From Hyphomicrobiaceae bacterium (GTDB taxonomy: Bacteria; Pseudomonadota; Alphaproteobacteria; Rhizobiales; Hyphomicrobiaceae), in assembly GCA_021775715.1 (NCBI GenBank), contig JAJFHI010000171.1, forward strand, positions 1-9,888: a stretch of 9,888 nt of DNA. Direction: 5' to 3'. Positions 1 to 6,868 of the stretch are shown here, piece after piece (within the stretch, counting starts at the first letter, position 1; every line of letters begins with the position of its first letter). Below the pieces are notes generated by a model, which did not search any database, was not told the DNA's origin, and saw nothing but the letters and a program-made list of their open reading frames with translations. Made by a program: the position numbers and the translations under genes.

Positions 1-843
1 TTACCCAAACCGGCCGGTTATATAATCGCGTGTGCGCTCGTCCTTTGGGGTTGTGAAAATCGTGTTTGTTTCACCTTCTTCGACCAGCTTGCCGAGATGG
101 AAGAACGCTGTCCGCTGCGAGACACGTGCGGCCTGCTGCATGGAGTGCGTGACAATCACGATCGTGTAGTTTTCTTTCAGATCTTCCATCAGCTCTTCAA
201 TTTTCGCCGTCGCGATTGGATCGAGTGATGAGCAGGGCTCATCCATCAAAATCACTTCAGGCCGTGTTGCAATAGCGCGAGCGATGCAAAGACGTTGCTG
301 CTGGCCGCCAGACAAGCCTGTTCCCGCCTCATGAACGCGATCTTTAACTTCATTGATCAAGCCAGCGCGCTCCAGACAATCCATCACGAGCTCTTCAAGC
401 TCAGCATTGTTGCTCGTAAGACCATGAATGCGTGGACCGTAAGCAACGTTTTCAAAGATTGATTTTGGGAACGGGTTCGGCTTCTGAAAAACCATACCGA
501 CACGCGCGCGCAACTCAACTACGTCGAGTTCCGGATCGTAAATGTCTGACCCATCAATGCGCAAATTTCCCGTCACTTTGCAGATGGAAATTGTATCGTT
601 CATGCGATTGAGGCAGCGCAGGAATGTCGACTTGCCGCAACCAGAAGGACCGATCAGCGACGTAATCGAATTGCGCTTGATGTCGAGATTGACATCAAAC
701 AGCGCCTGCTTTTCAGCGTAGAAAACATTGACGTCGCGGCATGCCATCTTAATGGCGCCCGCCTTTACCGGTTCAATAGGGTCGGCAATTTGGTACAACT
801 GACTTTCCGCCATGCTTTTGTTGAAGGCCATTTCGTCATTCAT
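1..843 (-). CDS. pstB: Phosphate ABC transporter ATP-binding protein PstB
   Basis: PstB hydrolyses ATP on the cytoplasmic face to drive phosphate import through PstC/PstA. Numbered from the ATG at 843 (280 aa), the sequence shows Walker A GPSGCGKST (about 65-73), Q-loop VFQKPNPFPKSI, signature LSGGQQQR (about 177-184), Walker B VILMDEP followed by CSSLDP (about 197-208), an H-loop His in IVTHSM (about 233) and the PstB-typical C-terminus DYITGRFG. The reading frame stays open back to a GTG at 909 that overlaps the pstA stop. I prefer 843 because AAGGTGG sits 6 bases upstream and the resulting length is normal for PstB. The 909 start would add 22 residues and has no clear ribosome site. It is the last gene of the visible operon; phoU and phoB would be expected beyond the window edge. 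Identity is near certain; the start is less so. Confidence 0.96.
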   Translation of the reverse strand: MNDEMAFNKSMAESQLYQIADPIEPVKAGAIKMACRDVNVFYAEKQALFDVNLDIKRNSITSLIGPSGCGKSTFLRCLNRMNDTISICKVTGNLRIDGSDIYDPELDVVELRARVGMVFQKPNPFPKSIFENVAYGPRIHGLTSNNAELEELVMDCLERAGLINEVKDRVHEAGTGLSGGQQQRLCIARAIATRPEVILMDEPCSSLDPIATAKIEELMEDLKENYTIVIVTHSMQQAARVSQRTAFFHLGKLVEEGETNTIFTTPKDERTRDYITGRFG

Positions 844-902
844 TTGTAACCACCTTGGGTTCCCAACCTTATTCACCAATTGTCCGACTGTCGCTGAAAA
901 GT

Positions 903-2693
903 CTACCACCGTCGCTCAAACCGCCGCCGTAAAATTACGACCAGGATGTTCATAACGATCAGAAATCCAAGAAGCACGGCGATTGCCGCCGCCGTCTTAA
1001 GCTCAAACGCCCGCTCCGGGAAATCCGACCAGCGGAAAATCTGTACAGGCAGCGCTGTCGCCGGGTCCAGGACACTTGTTGGTACGTCAACGATAAATGC
1101 GACCATGCCAATCATCAACAGCGGCGCTGTTTCACCAAGCGCCTGAGCCATACCAATAATTGTACCCGTCAAAATCCCCGGCATTGCCAACGGCAGCACG
1201 TGATGTGTTGTGGCCTGCAGGTTCGAGGCCCCGACGCCAAGGGCTGCGTCACGGATTGATGGCGGTACAGCCTTGATGGCCGCACGTGCTGCGATGATGA
1301 TCGTTGGCAATGTCATCAACGCCAGAACCATACCGCCTGCGAGGGGCGCTGACCTGGGGACACCGAAAAAGTTGATAAATACTGCAAGACCCAGGAGACC
1401 AAACACAATCGATGGCACGGCGGCCAGGTTGTTGATATTTATCTCGATAAAGTCCGTGATGCGATTTTTTGGCGCGAATTCTTCCAGATAGATCGCCGAC
1501 ATAACACCAATCGGAAATGCCAGTGCGAACGTCACGATCATGGTCCAGAAGCTGCCAACGGCCGCACTCCAGATGCCGGCAATCTCAGCTTCACGCGAGT
1601 CAGTTGAGGTGAAGAACCGCCAATTGAAGCTTTCTTCGATCGCGCCTTCCTGGCGAAGCCGCTCCACGAGCGCGATTTGCCGGTCGGATATTTTGCGCGC
1701 TGCCTCGCTGGTCGAGATCCTGATCAAACGCCAGCCACCTTCGACTGCTGTAGTTGTTGAGGAAAGCGGCAACAGAACCGGTCCTTCAATGACATCGGTC
1801 GAAACGCTTGTGACCTTGACGACGCCGCCATTTATCTCAACGAAATAGCTCGGCAGATCCGAGTCAATCACTTCCGTTCCGCCCGTCGCATTCGCCCTTG
1901 CAAGGATCGCATCCCGCTTTTCGATAAATGATGTCCGGTGTGCCTCGTAGGCACGGATTTGCTGTTCATACTTGGCCCTAAGCTCAGGGTTTGAGTCCCC
2001 TAGAGCTTCGGCACGCTGTTTATAAACGGTCACGCCGCGATATTGTGCGTCAGCTTGTTTTTGAAAACTTTTGGCTTTCTCCCTGAGCTGGACTTTAACC
2101 GCCAGCAACAAGGGTCCGAACGAATTGGACTCGATCACGACCTTCACGTCACCTTCAATGCCAAGAGGCGTTGCCCGACCCACGGCTGCGAGCGGCTCAA
2201 TCCGACCAATATCACCGCTGTTCCAAAGATTCACATCATCGGAAGCAAGCAGTTGAAACTTTTGCTTCTGATCCAACAGCGCAGGATTGGCCATGACAGC
2301 TTCGCGCAACTCCAGCGCCCCCGCGTCACTGACCAGACGATAAAGCTCACGCTTCGACGAACGGTCCTTCACGCCTGGAAACTCTTCACGAAGTGCAGAC
2401 TTGACGACACTGCTGAAATCACCACGGCGGATGACCACAGGATCGCCGCTGCCTTTGGGATCGATCTCCGCGGCTTCGGGCTTAACCTCTAGAACGATGT
2501 ACGTCTCGGTCAACGCGCCGACTGCCTTTTTCGCCACGGTCCATAATAGGCTGACGAGAGCAAATCCGGCAACGCAGAGCGCCAGAATTCCAAGCCTACG
2601 AAAACGTGTTTCAAATGCGTAGCGTTTGCGCAGACGGCGCTTTGCCTTGTCTGAGGCTGGAATATCAGAACCGATTGCAGTTGCGTTCGTCAT
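903..2693 (-). CDS. pstA: Phosphate ABC transporter permease PstA, enlarged periplasmic domain
   Basis: PstA is one of the two inner-membrane permeases of the Pst phosphate importer. At 596 aa it is about twice the size of the enterobacterial protein. Residues 1-33 are cytoplasmic and basic, and TM1 is about 34-56. A large extracytoplasmic region at about 57-370 includes a charged, probably coiled-coil stretch at about 202-267. The canonical permease domain runs from about 372 to the end, with the EAA loop at about 481-510 (RDAALGVGAS then PLAMPGIL) and conserved ALGETAPLL. Alphaproteobacterial PstA proteins commonly have an N-terminal extension (DUF3333 type); this one seems long even so, by recollection. 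The ATG at 2693 follows an AGGA, 13 bases after the pstC stop. Its TAG stop lies just before the preferred pstB start. Family assignment is secure; the function of the extension is unknown. Confidence 0.95.
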   Translation of the reverse strand: MTNATAIGSDIPASDKAKRRLRKRYAFETRFRRLGILALCVAGFALVSLLWTVAKKAVGALTETYIVLEVKPEAAEIDPKGSGDPVVIRRGDFSSVVKSALREEFPGVKDRSSKRELYRLVSDAGALELREAVMANPALLDQKQKFQLLASDDVNLWNSGDIGRIEPLAAVGRATPLGIEGDVKVVIESNSFGPLLLAVKVQLREKAKSFQKQADAQYRGVTVYKQRAEALGDSNPELRAKYEQQIRAYEAHRTSFIEKRDAILARANATGGTEVIDSDLPSYFVEINGGVVKVTSVSTDVIEGPVLLPLSSTTTAVEGGWRLIRISTSEAARKISDRQIALVERLRQEGAIEESFNWRFFTSTDSREAEIAGIWSAAVGSFWTMIVTFALAFPIGVMSAIYLEEFAPKNRITDFIEININNLAAVPSIVFGLLGLAVFINFFGVPRSAPLAGGMVLALMTLPTIIIAARAAIKAVPPSIRDAALGVGASNLQATTHHVLPLAMPGILTGTIIGMAQALGETAPLLMIGMVAFIVDVPTSVLDPATALPVQIFRWSDFPERAFELKTAAAIAVLLGFLIVMNILVVILRRRFERRW

Positions 2694-2706
2694 TTTTCCT
2701 GTCCCC

Positions 2707-4098
2707 CTACTCGTATCTCTCGCGATACTTATTGACGACCCGAAGCGCGACCATGTTCAGCGCCAACGTGATGCAGAACAGCGTAAAGCCAAGCGCGAAT
2801 GCCGGGCCCGCCGCCGTGTCAGCTTCCGTGTCGCCGGTAATCAGCGCAACGATCTGAACGGTCACGGTTGTTACCGCTTCCAACGGGTTGAATGTCAGAT
2901 TGGCACCCTGCCCTGCCGCCATTACAACAATCATTGTCTCACCGACTGCGCGCGATACGCCAAGCAGGATCGCGGAAACAATTCCCGGCAGTGCGGCGGG
3001 CAAAACCACGTTCGTAATCGTCTCAGCCTGCGTCGCGCCAATGCCATATGATCCGTCCCGCAGCGATTGCGGCACGGCATTGATGACGTCATCAGAAAGG
3101 GACGAAATGAATGGGATGATCATGATGCCCATGACGATGCCGGCAGCCAGCGCGCTTTCCGACGCAACCGAAAAGCCAATGCTCTCGCCAAAACCGCGAA
3201 ACATCGGCGCGACCGTAATCGCCGCGAAGAAGCCATAGACCACGGTCGGAATGCCTGCCAGCAATTCGAGCAGCGGCTTGCCCCACGACCTAACGCTCTG
3301 CGACGCGTATTCCGACAGGTAAATCGCCGACATCAAACCGACAGGAACAGCGACCAGCATCGCTATTATCGTAATCAGGAATGTGCCGGCGAACAATGGA
3401 ACAGCACCAACCGAATCTTCGTCAAGGTTACCTTCAAAGACGCCAGCCAACGGTGTCCACCGCGTCCCAAACAGAAATTTATCAATCCGCCAATCAATCT
3501 TGGAGAAGAATATCAGCGTCTCACCGATCAACGAGAACAGAATTCCGACGGTTGTCAGAATTGCGATGGCCGCGGAAATCATCAGCACCGCTTGCACGAT
3601 GTGCTCGAACCGGTTGCGTGTCCGCAATCGCTGCGCCAGTTGCCGGTAAGTGTAGAAAAATGCCAGTGCCGCAAGGCCGATACTCGCAATCGCGATCGTC
3701 CAATTGCGGAATGTGTTCCATCGCGAATAAAGCTCTGCCGTCTGGCGGCGCGCGTCCAAGATGTTATCTTCAAATGCCGCCGTAACCCGATTGCCCATGG
3801 CCATCTGTTTGGCATCAATGACAATTCGTTCTTGCTGGATATGCGGCAAGCTCTTAACGTTCTCTGGCAGAGACGCATAGAGCTGGTTATCGATTAAATA
3901 ACTGAGGCCTGCGACCAGCGCCACAAATACAGTCAGACCGACAATCGATGTCCAAACGGCACTGTAGAGTCCGTGATAAACGGGTCGGGAGTGAAGAGAC
4001 CCGATCTTGCCGTTGGAAACAACCAAGGCACGCGACCGGCCAAATACATAAGCCGCAAGACTTAGCCCGACAACGATCAATACCACGGTCATTAGCAT
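2707..4098 (-). CDS. pstC: Phosphate ABC transporter permease PstC
   Basis: PstC pairs with PstA to form the membrane channel for phosphate. From the ATG at 4098 (463 aa), TM1 is at once N-terminal (MTVVLIVVGLSLAAYVFG), followed by GRSRAL. A second TM lies at about 49-70, then a periplasmic stretch, and further TMs at about 133-150 and 168-190. The permease core follows, with VPVGLMSAIYLSEYA, AGIPTVVYGFFA, the EAA loop at about 345-376 (SLRDGSYGIGATQAETI then LPAALPGIVSA) and VGETMIVVMAAG. The N-terminal extension with GRxRAL is typical of alphaproteobacterial PstC, from recollection. The frame is open to a TTG at 4131, but the ATG at 4098 starts directly on the hydrophobic helix and is preferred; a second ATG lies at 4092. 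It is separated from pstS by a hairpin and from pstA by 13 bases. Confidence 0.95.
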   Translation of the reverse strand: MLMTVVLIVVGLSLAAYVFGRSRALVVSNGKIGSLHSRPVYHGLYSAVWTSIVGLTVFVALVAGLSYLIDNQLYASLPENVKSLPHIQQERIVIDAKQMAMGNRVTAAFEDNILDARRQTAELYSRWNTFRNWTIAIASIGLAALAFFYTYRQLAQRLRTRNRFEHIVQAVLMISAAIAILTTVGILFSLIGETLIFFSKIDWRIDKFLFGTRWTPLAGVFEGNLDEDSVGAVPLFAGTFLITIIAMLVAVPVGLMSAIYLSEYASQSVRSWGKPLLELLAGIPTVVYGFFAAITVAPMFRGFGESIGFSVASESALAAGIVMGIMIIPFISSLSDDVINAVPQSLRDGSYGIGATQAETITNVVLPAALPGIVSAILLGVSRAVGETMIVVMAAGQGANLTFNPLEAVTTVTVQIVALITGDTEADTAAGPAFALGFTLFCITLALNMVALRVVNKYRERYE

Positions 4099-4174
4099 GG
4101 TGTTTCTAGGCCCCCAAAAAATCTGGCACAAAATCGTAGGTCGTTAACAAATTCCGGCCGTGCCTGGTCGTCCA

Positions 4175-4205
4175 ATCCAGGGGCGCATTTATCGCTCCCC
4201 TGGAT
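4175..4205 (-). promoter_or_regulatory. Intercistronic stem-loop between pstS and pstC
   Basis: A perfect 9-bp inverted repeat, ATCCAGGGG (4175-4183) and CCCCTGGAT (4197-4205), encloses a 13-base loop in the gap between the pstS stop and pstC. On the minus strand it is followed by TGGACGACC, so there is no U-tract and it is not a classical intrinsic terminator. By analogy with other binding-protein operons, it probably protects the 3' end of a processed pstS mRNA or reduces read-through. That would allow far more PstS than permease to be made. The structure is seen; the role is inferred. Confidence 0.6.
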
Positions 4206-4233
4206 CATTTGTCTGGTGAAGAAAGCTCAGCGT

Positions 4234-5379
4234 TTAGCTCAGTTTTTCTTCCCCTGTCATGACTTTCAGCTCATCAGCTTGGTTAGCCGCCGCATCACGG
4301 TCAACTTTTGGAAGCGGGATCAAGCCTTTTTCAACGAGGTAACCTTCGTCGCCGAATGTGCCTTCACGTGTCCACTCAGCCAGGAATTGTTTCAGGCCTG
4401 GGATTACGCCGACGTGCGCTTTCTTGACGTAGAAGAACAGTGAGCGAGAAACAGCATACTTGCCGCTGGAGATCGCTTCGAATGTTGGTGTTACGCCGTC
4501 AACTTTGGCGCCTTTGACCTTGTCAGAGTTCTGGTCAAGGAACGAGAAGCCGAACACACCAACTGCTTTAGGGTTTGCCTCAAGCTTGGAAACGATCAGG
4601 TTGTCGTTTTCGCCAGCTTCGATGTAAGCACCGTCTTCGCGGATGTGATAAGCGATTTTCTTGAAGACGTCTTTGCCTTTTGCAGCCTTGCCTTTTTTCT
4701 CAAGAAACTTGGCTGGGATACCGTGCATCTTGGCAAGCTCGGCGATTTTCGCATCACCGACTTTTAGACCGCGAAGCTCTTTCAGCCAGTCGATTTTCTT
4801 CGCACCGCCACCAAGAGCAAGCTCTTCGAATGCGTCGCGTGTACCAGATGTTGGTGGTGGGCCGAGAACCTCGATTTTCGTGTCTGGCAATGATGGATCA
4901 ATGTCCGACCATTTGGTGTAGGGGTTGGCAATCAGCTTACCGTCTTCGTCTGGAACCATAGCGGCCAGAGCGAGATAAACCTGCTTACGTGTCAGTGAAA
5001 GTTCAGGACCGGATTTGGAGTTTGCCATAGCAATTCCGTCGAAACCTATTTTGAATTCCATAATATCTTTAACGCCAGCTTCCTGACACTTCTTCCACTC
5101 ATTTGCCTTCATGCGGCGGGACGCATTTGTGATGTCTGGAGTTTCTGCGCCAACACCTTTGCAGAAAAGCTTCAATCCGCCGCCGGAACCGGTTGACTCC
5201 ACTTTAGGTGTTTTGAATTCTGATTTGTTGCCGAATTTCTCAGCAACAGCCGTCGCAAATGGGAACACCGTGGACGAGCCTACGATGTTGATCTGGTCGC
5301 GCGCTGTGGCCGCAGTGGCGAATGCGAACGTCATGGCAACCGCAGTCGCCGTCGACAATGCGATGATTTTTTTGCTCAC
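4234..5379 (-). CDS. pstS: Periplasmic phosphate-binding protein PstS
   Basis: PstS captures inorganic phosphate in the periplasm and delivers it to PstC/PstA. I start it at the GTG at 5379 (381 aa) because AGGGAG lies 6 bases upstream. This puts a classic signal peptide at the N-terminus: MSKKIIAL, a hydrophobic Ala-rich core, and cleavage near ATA|RDQ at about residue 26. Phosphate-binding segments are visible: GSSTVFPF (34-41), ESTGSGGGLKLF (about 61-72), NASRRMK and TSGTRDAFEE (about 177-186). The open frame extends 40 residues further upstream to 5499, but those residues are Arg/Ser-rich and would bury the signal peptide. It is the first pst gene after the inserted element, with 196 bases of original upstream DNA kept between the element and the start codon (183 bases between the ancestral phoR stop and that codon). 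Confidence 0.96.
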   Translation of the reverse strand: MSKKIIALSTATAVAMTFAFATAATARDQINIVGSSTVFPFATAVAEKFGNKSEFKTPKVESTGSGGGLKLFCKGVGAETPDITNASRRMKANEWKKCQEAGVKDIMEFKIGFDGIAMANSKSGPELSLTRKQVYLALAAMVPDEDGKLIANPYTKWSDIDPSLPDTKIEVLGPPPTSGTRDAFEELALGGGAKKIDWLKELRGLKVGDAKIAELAKMHGIPAKFLEKKGKAAKGKDVFKKIAYHIREDGAYIEAGENDNLIVSKLEANPKAVGVFGFSFLDQNSDKVKGAKVDGVTPTFEAISSGKYAVSRSLFFYVKKAHVGVIPGLKQFLAEWTREGTFGDEGYLVEKGLIPLPKVDRDAAANQADELKVMTGEEKLS

Positions 5380-5567
5380 GAGAAGCTCCCTGTCGTGATG
5401 AGGGGATTTTACGGACAATAACTGTCTGGTCTTGATTGCCGCCGAACTACGACAATCAACACGGCGCCCCGACCGCCGATGCCGAGAGTTGTATCCCAAC
5501 GACTATACGCTTTCATGACAGGTTAATTATCTGATATGCATGGATAATTACATAAAGGCCATCTACC
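5380..5567 (-). promoter_or_regulatory. pstS upstream region with candidate PhoB half-site and -10
   Basis: This is the remaining ancestral phoR-pstS intergenic DNA. On the minus strand a CTGTCAT (complement of 5515-5521) matches one PhoB repeat unit, is followed by GAAA, and lies just upstream of TATAGT (complement of 5502-5507). This half-box-then-minus-10 arrangement is what a Pho promoter would show. However, the unit expected 11 bases upstream (AGATAAT) matches poorly, so a complete pho box is not demonstrated. If active, this promoter lies downstream of the insertion and would keep pst expression independent of it. The upstream half (about 5530-5562) is AT-rich. Confidence 0.35.
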
Positions 5568-5575
5568 CAAGGGCC
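5568..5575. repeat. Left target-site duplication CAAGGGCC
   Basis: CAAGGGCC directly abuts the outer end of the left terminal repeat and recurs directly outside the right terminal repeat at 9071-9078. Eight bases is within the range known for IS1-family elements. The five bases before it (CTACC) also equal the last five bases of the element, so the apparent duplication could be read as 13 bases. The symmetry of the inverted repeats supports 8. Confidence 0.9.
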
Positions 5576-5592
5576 GGTAGTGGGTCAGTTTC
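5576..5592 (+). repeat. Left terminal inverted repeat
   Basis: GGTAGTGGGTCAGTTTC is the exact reverse complement of 9054-9070. Similarity fades immediately inward (AACG here against GCCG at the other end). It marks the transposase 3' side of the element. Confidence 0.92.
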
Positions 5593-5619
5593 AACGCTTT
5601 GATAAGTGAGTCTTTTTTC

Positions 5620-5637
5620 GATGCTTCAACAAGCATC
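5620..5637. repeat. Subterminal hairpin in left end
   Basis: GATGCTT (5620-5626) and AAGCATC (5631-5637) form a 7-bp perfect stem with a CAAC loop, between the left terminal repeat and the transposase stop at 5670. On the minus strand it is followed by GAAAAAAG, not a U-tract, so it is not a canonical terminator of the transposase transcript. Read on the plus strand, the T-tract comes before the stem. It may block outside transcription or act as a structural feature of the IS end. Confidence 0.4.
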
Positions 5638-5669
5638 TGATATCCAGCGGCGATCCCTAAACCGGCAGA

Positions 5670-6623
5670 CTATTCCATTCGGGGCAGCTGGACTTTTGCT
5701 GGACGCTTAGGGGGATCAGGTTTGAACACTTTGTAATCCTCAAGCGGCTTAACTCGTGCAGATACCCGCCTGTCTTTGATGTTCCGTTCAAAGTGATCGG
5801 CCACCTCAACGATATCTTCGACGCTCCAAAGCCTGTCCGTCACGCCAGCCGCCATCGCAGGCGCCACGCGAAGCGTCTTATGAATGCGAACGAAGTTGTA
5901 GTGCATGAAGTGCAACGCGACGGCGTGTGAGTGGTTGACCACCTTCTTTGAGAAGCCATTTGTTAAACGTGTGAACCGGCGCATTCCCATGCGCATCGTC
6001 AAGTTGTTTCGCTCAACGTAACTTGTAGAAACATGCTTGGGGTCTGGGTTTCCTGAAAGTCGCTTCTTTCTTATTCCCGTGCATTCCGCTGGGGAATAGC
6101 GACCCTTCGCATCTCCGGGGACGCTACTGTCGCCGTAAATTTTGATCAGCATCGCATAGTCAATTTCACGACCGTCAAAGGCGTGGCGAACCGTTTCGAG
6201 GTATGGCCGGTGTCCATCTGTTGTGAGCTGAAACCTACCGTCGATACGGTCGGCAAGATCTTCCATCAAAGCCAGCGCATATTGTGCATCGCGCAAGCCA
6301 ACCACCCATGATGGCACAAGCTTTGTGTCAGCGCAGATAGACGTCCAGGTCCAGCAGTCGCCGTAACTGCCCTCTTTGCCCTCAGGGATGTTCTTTTCTT
6401 TAGAGCCAACAAACGCCCAGATTTCATCAACCTGGACACGTTTGCAGTTCAGATGGCGGAAGTGGGTGTCCTGATACCAGTGGCAGGCTTGACCAACGTC
6501 GCAGAGCAGCTTGGAGACGGTGTTTTTGGAGACATCAACAAGCCGTCCGGTGCCGCGGATTGAATTTCCCTCCACCAGACAGCGGATAATTTGAACACGC
6601 TTCTCTAGGGGCAATCTGTTCAT
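5670..6623 (-). CDS. IS1-family-like DDE transposase
   Basis: A 317-aa transposase in one uninterrupted frame, unlike the frameshifted insA/insB of classical IS1. Residues 1-45 resemble a helix-turn-helix (KRVQIIRCLVEGNS then VSKNTVSKLL). The catalytic acids are D66 in VQVDEIWAFVG, D136 in LTTDGHRPYL and E204 in STSYVERNNLTMRM. The E-region continuation RRFTRLTNGFSKK and the later HYNFVRIHKTLR are typical of the long, single-frame IS1-related transposases common in alphaproteobacteria (recollection). The C-terminus (about 280-317) is basic and Pro/Lys-rich. Nothing suggests inactivation. The ATG at 6623 is only 6 bases from a good -10 box, so the mRNA is probably leaderless; no Shine-Dalgarno at normal spacing is seen. 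It acts on the flanking 17-bp ends. Confidence 0.93.
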   Translation of the reverse strand: MNRLPLEKRVQIIRCLVEGNSIRGTGRLVDVSKNTVSKLLCDVGQACHWYQDTHFRHLNCKRVQVDEIWAFVGSKEKNIPEGKEGSYGDCWTWTSICADTKLVPSWVVGLRDAQYALALMEDLADRIDGRFQLTTDGHRPYLETVRHAFDGREIDYAMLIKIYGDSSVPGDAKGRYSPAECTGIRKKRLSGNPDPKHVSTSYVERNNLTMRMGMRRFTRLTNGFSKKVVNHSHAVALHFMHYNFVRIHKTLRVAPAMAAGVTDRLWSVEDIVEVADHFERNIKDRRVSARVKPLEDYKVFKPDPPKRPAKVQLPRME

Positions 6624-6629
6624 GCCCTA

Positions 6630-6661
6630 AATATACGATCACCTGCTTGACCGGTCAAGCA
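6630..6661 (-). promoter_or_regulatory. Transposase promoter with palindromic operator-like site
   Basis: On the minus strand, TTGACC (complement of 6653-6658), a 17-base spacer and TATATT (complement of 6630-6635) form a near-consensus sigma-70 promoter. The -35 box is embedded in the perfect 18-base palindrome TGCTTGACCGGTCAAGCA (6644-6661), a layout typical of an operator where a dimeric repressor blocks polymerase. Only six bases separate the -10 from the transposase ATG, so transcription would start at or beside the start codon. No U-tract follows the palindrome, which argues against a terminator for the upstream passenger operon. Confidence 0.6.
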
Positions 6662-6673
6662 ATATTGGTCACT

Positions 6674-6868
6674 TTAGTTTACTTTTTGTTCCCTAAACTG
6701 CTTGATGCCTTCACGGAAACTTTCGCCTAATTCGGTGGCGACATCCACTCCATCATCATATGCCCGTCGATCTTGTGGGCTGCAACGTGCGTGATTTTCG
6801 AAGCTCATGTCTTGGTCATCGTTTGATGGACGAGCATCGGATTTCCGAACTGTTTTGAGATTATTCAT
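6674..6868 (-). CDS. Small hypothetical protein, third gene of passenger operon
   Basis: This 64-aa protein is not recognised. It begins MNNLKTVRKSD and has a polar middle with one Cys (HARCSPQDRRAYDDG). It ends in a probable amphipathic helix (VATELGESFREGIKQFREQKVN). I chose the ATG at 6868 because AAGGAGG ends six bases upstream, the strongest ribosome site in the window. The ATG sits in the last codons of the upstream Ntn-hydrolase gene (ATGAATAA, 8-base overlap). The frame is open to an in-frame ATG at 6895, nine codons further up, but the ribosome site favours 6868. Tight coupling to the Ntn-hydrolase suggests a partner role (adaptor, substrate or inhibitor), which is inference only. 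It ends 12 bases before the palindrome in the transposase promoter. Confidence 0.72.
   Translation of the reverse strand: MNNLKTVRKSDARPSNDDQDMSFENHARCSPQDRRAYDDGVDVATELGESFREGIKQFREQKVN

Noticed and set aside
2043..2492. 149-codon plus-strand open frame inside pstA
   Set aside because: Antisense to the PstA extracytoplasmic domain; no domain and no ribosome site of note.
3067..3897. 276-codon plus-strand open frame inside pstC
   Set aside because: It is antisense to a well-supported pstC, is Arg/Asn/Gln-rich with no recognisable domain, and has the look of a shadow frame.
5380..5499. N-terminal extension of PstS to an upstream ATG at 5499
   Set aside because: It would put 40 Arg/Ser-rich residues before a textbook signal peptide, while GTG at 5379 has AGGGAG at correct spacing.
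5563..5575. 13-base target duplication CTACCCAAGGGCC
   Set aside because: The first five bases also match the element's own end; accepting 13 would destroy the symmetry of the inverted repeats. Eight bases is the simpler reading.
5568..5594. Outward hybrid promoter from the left end (TTGAAA on the minus strand toward pstS)
   Set aside because: No -10-like hexamer occurs 16-18 bases downstream in the flank.
6665..6681. Possible internal copy of the element end (GGTCACTTTAGTTT) that would bound a minimal IS around the transposase
   Set aside because: It matches the terminal repeat poorly and is in the wrong orientation for a right end.
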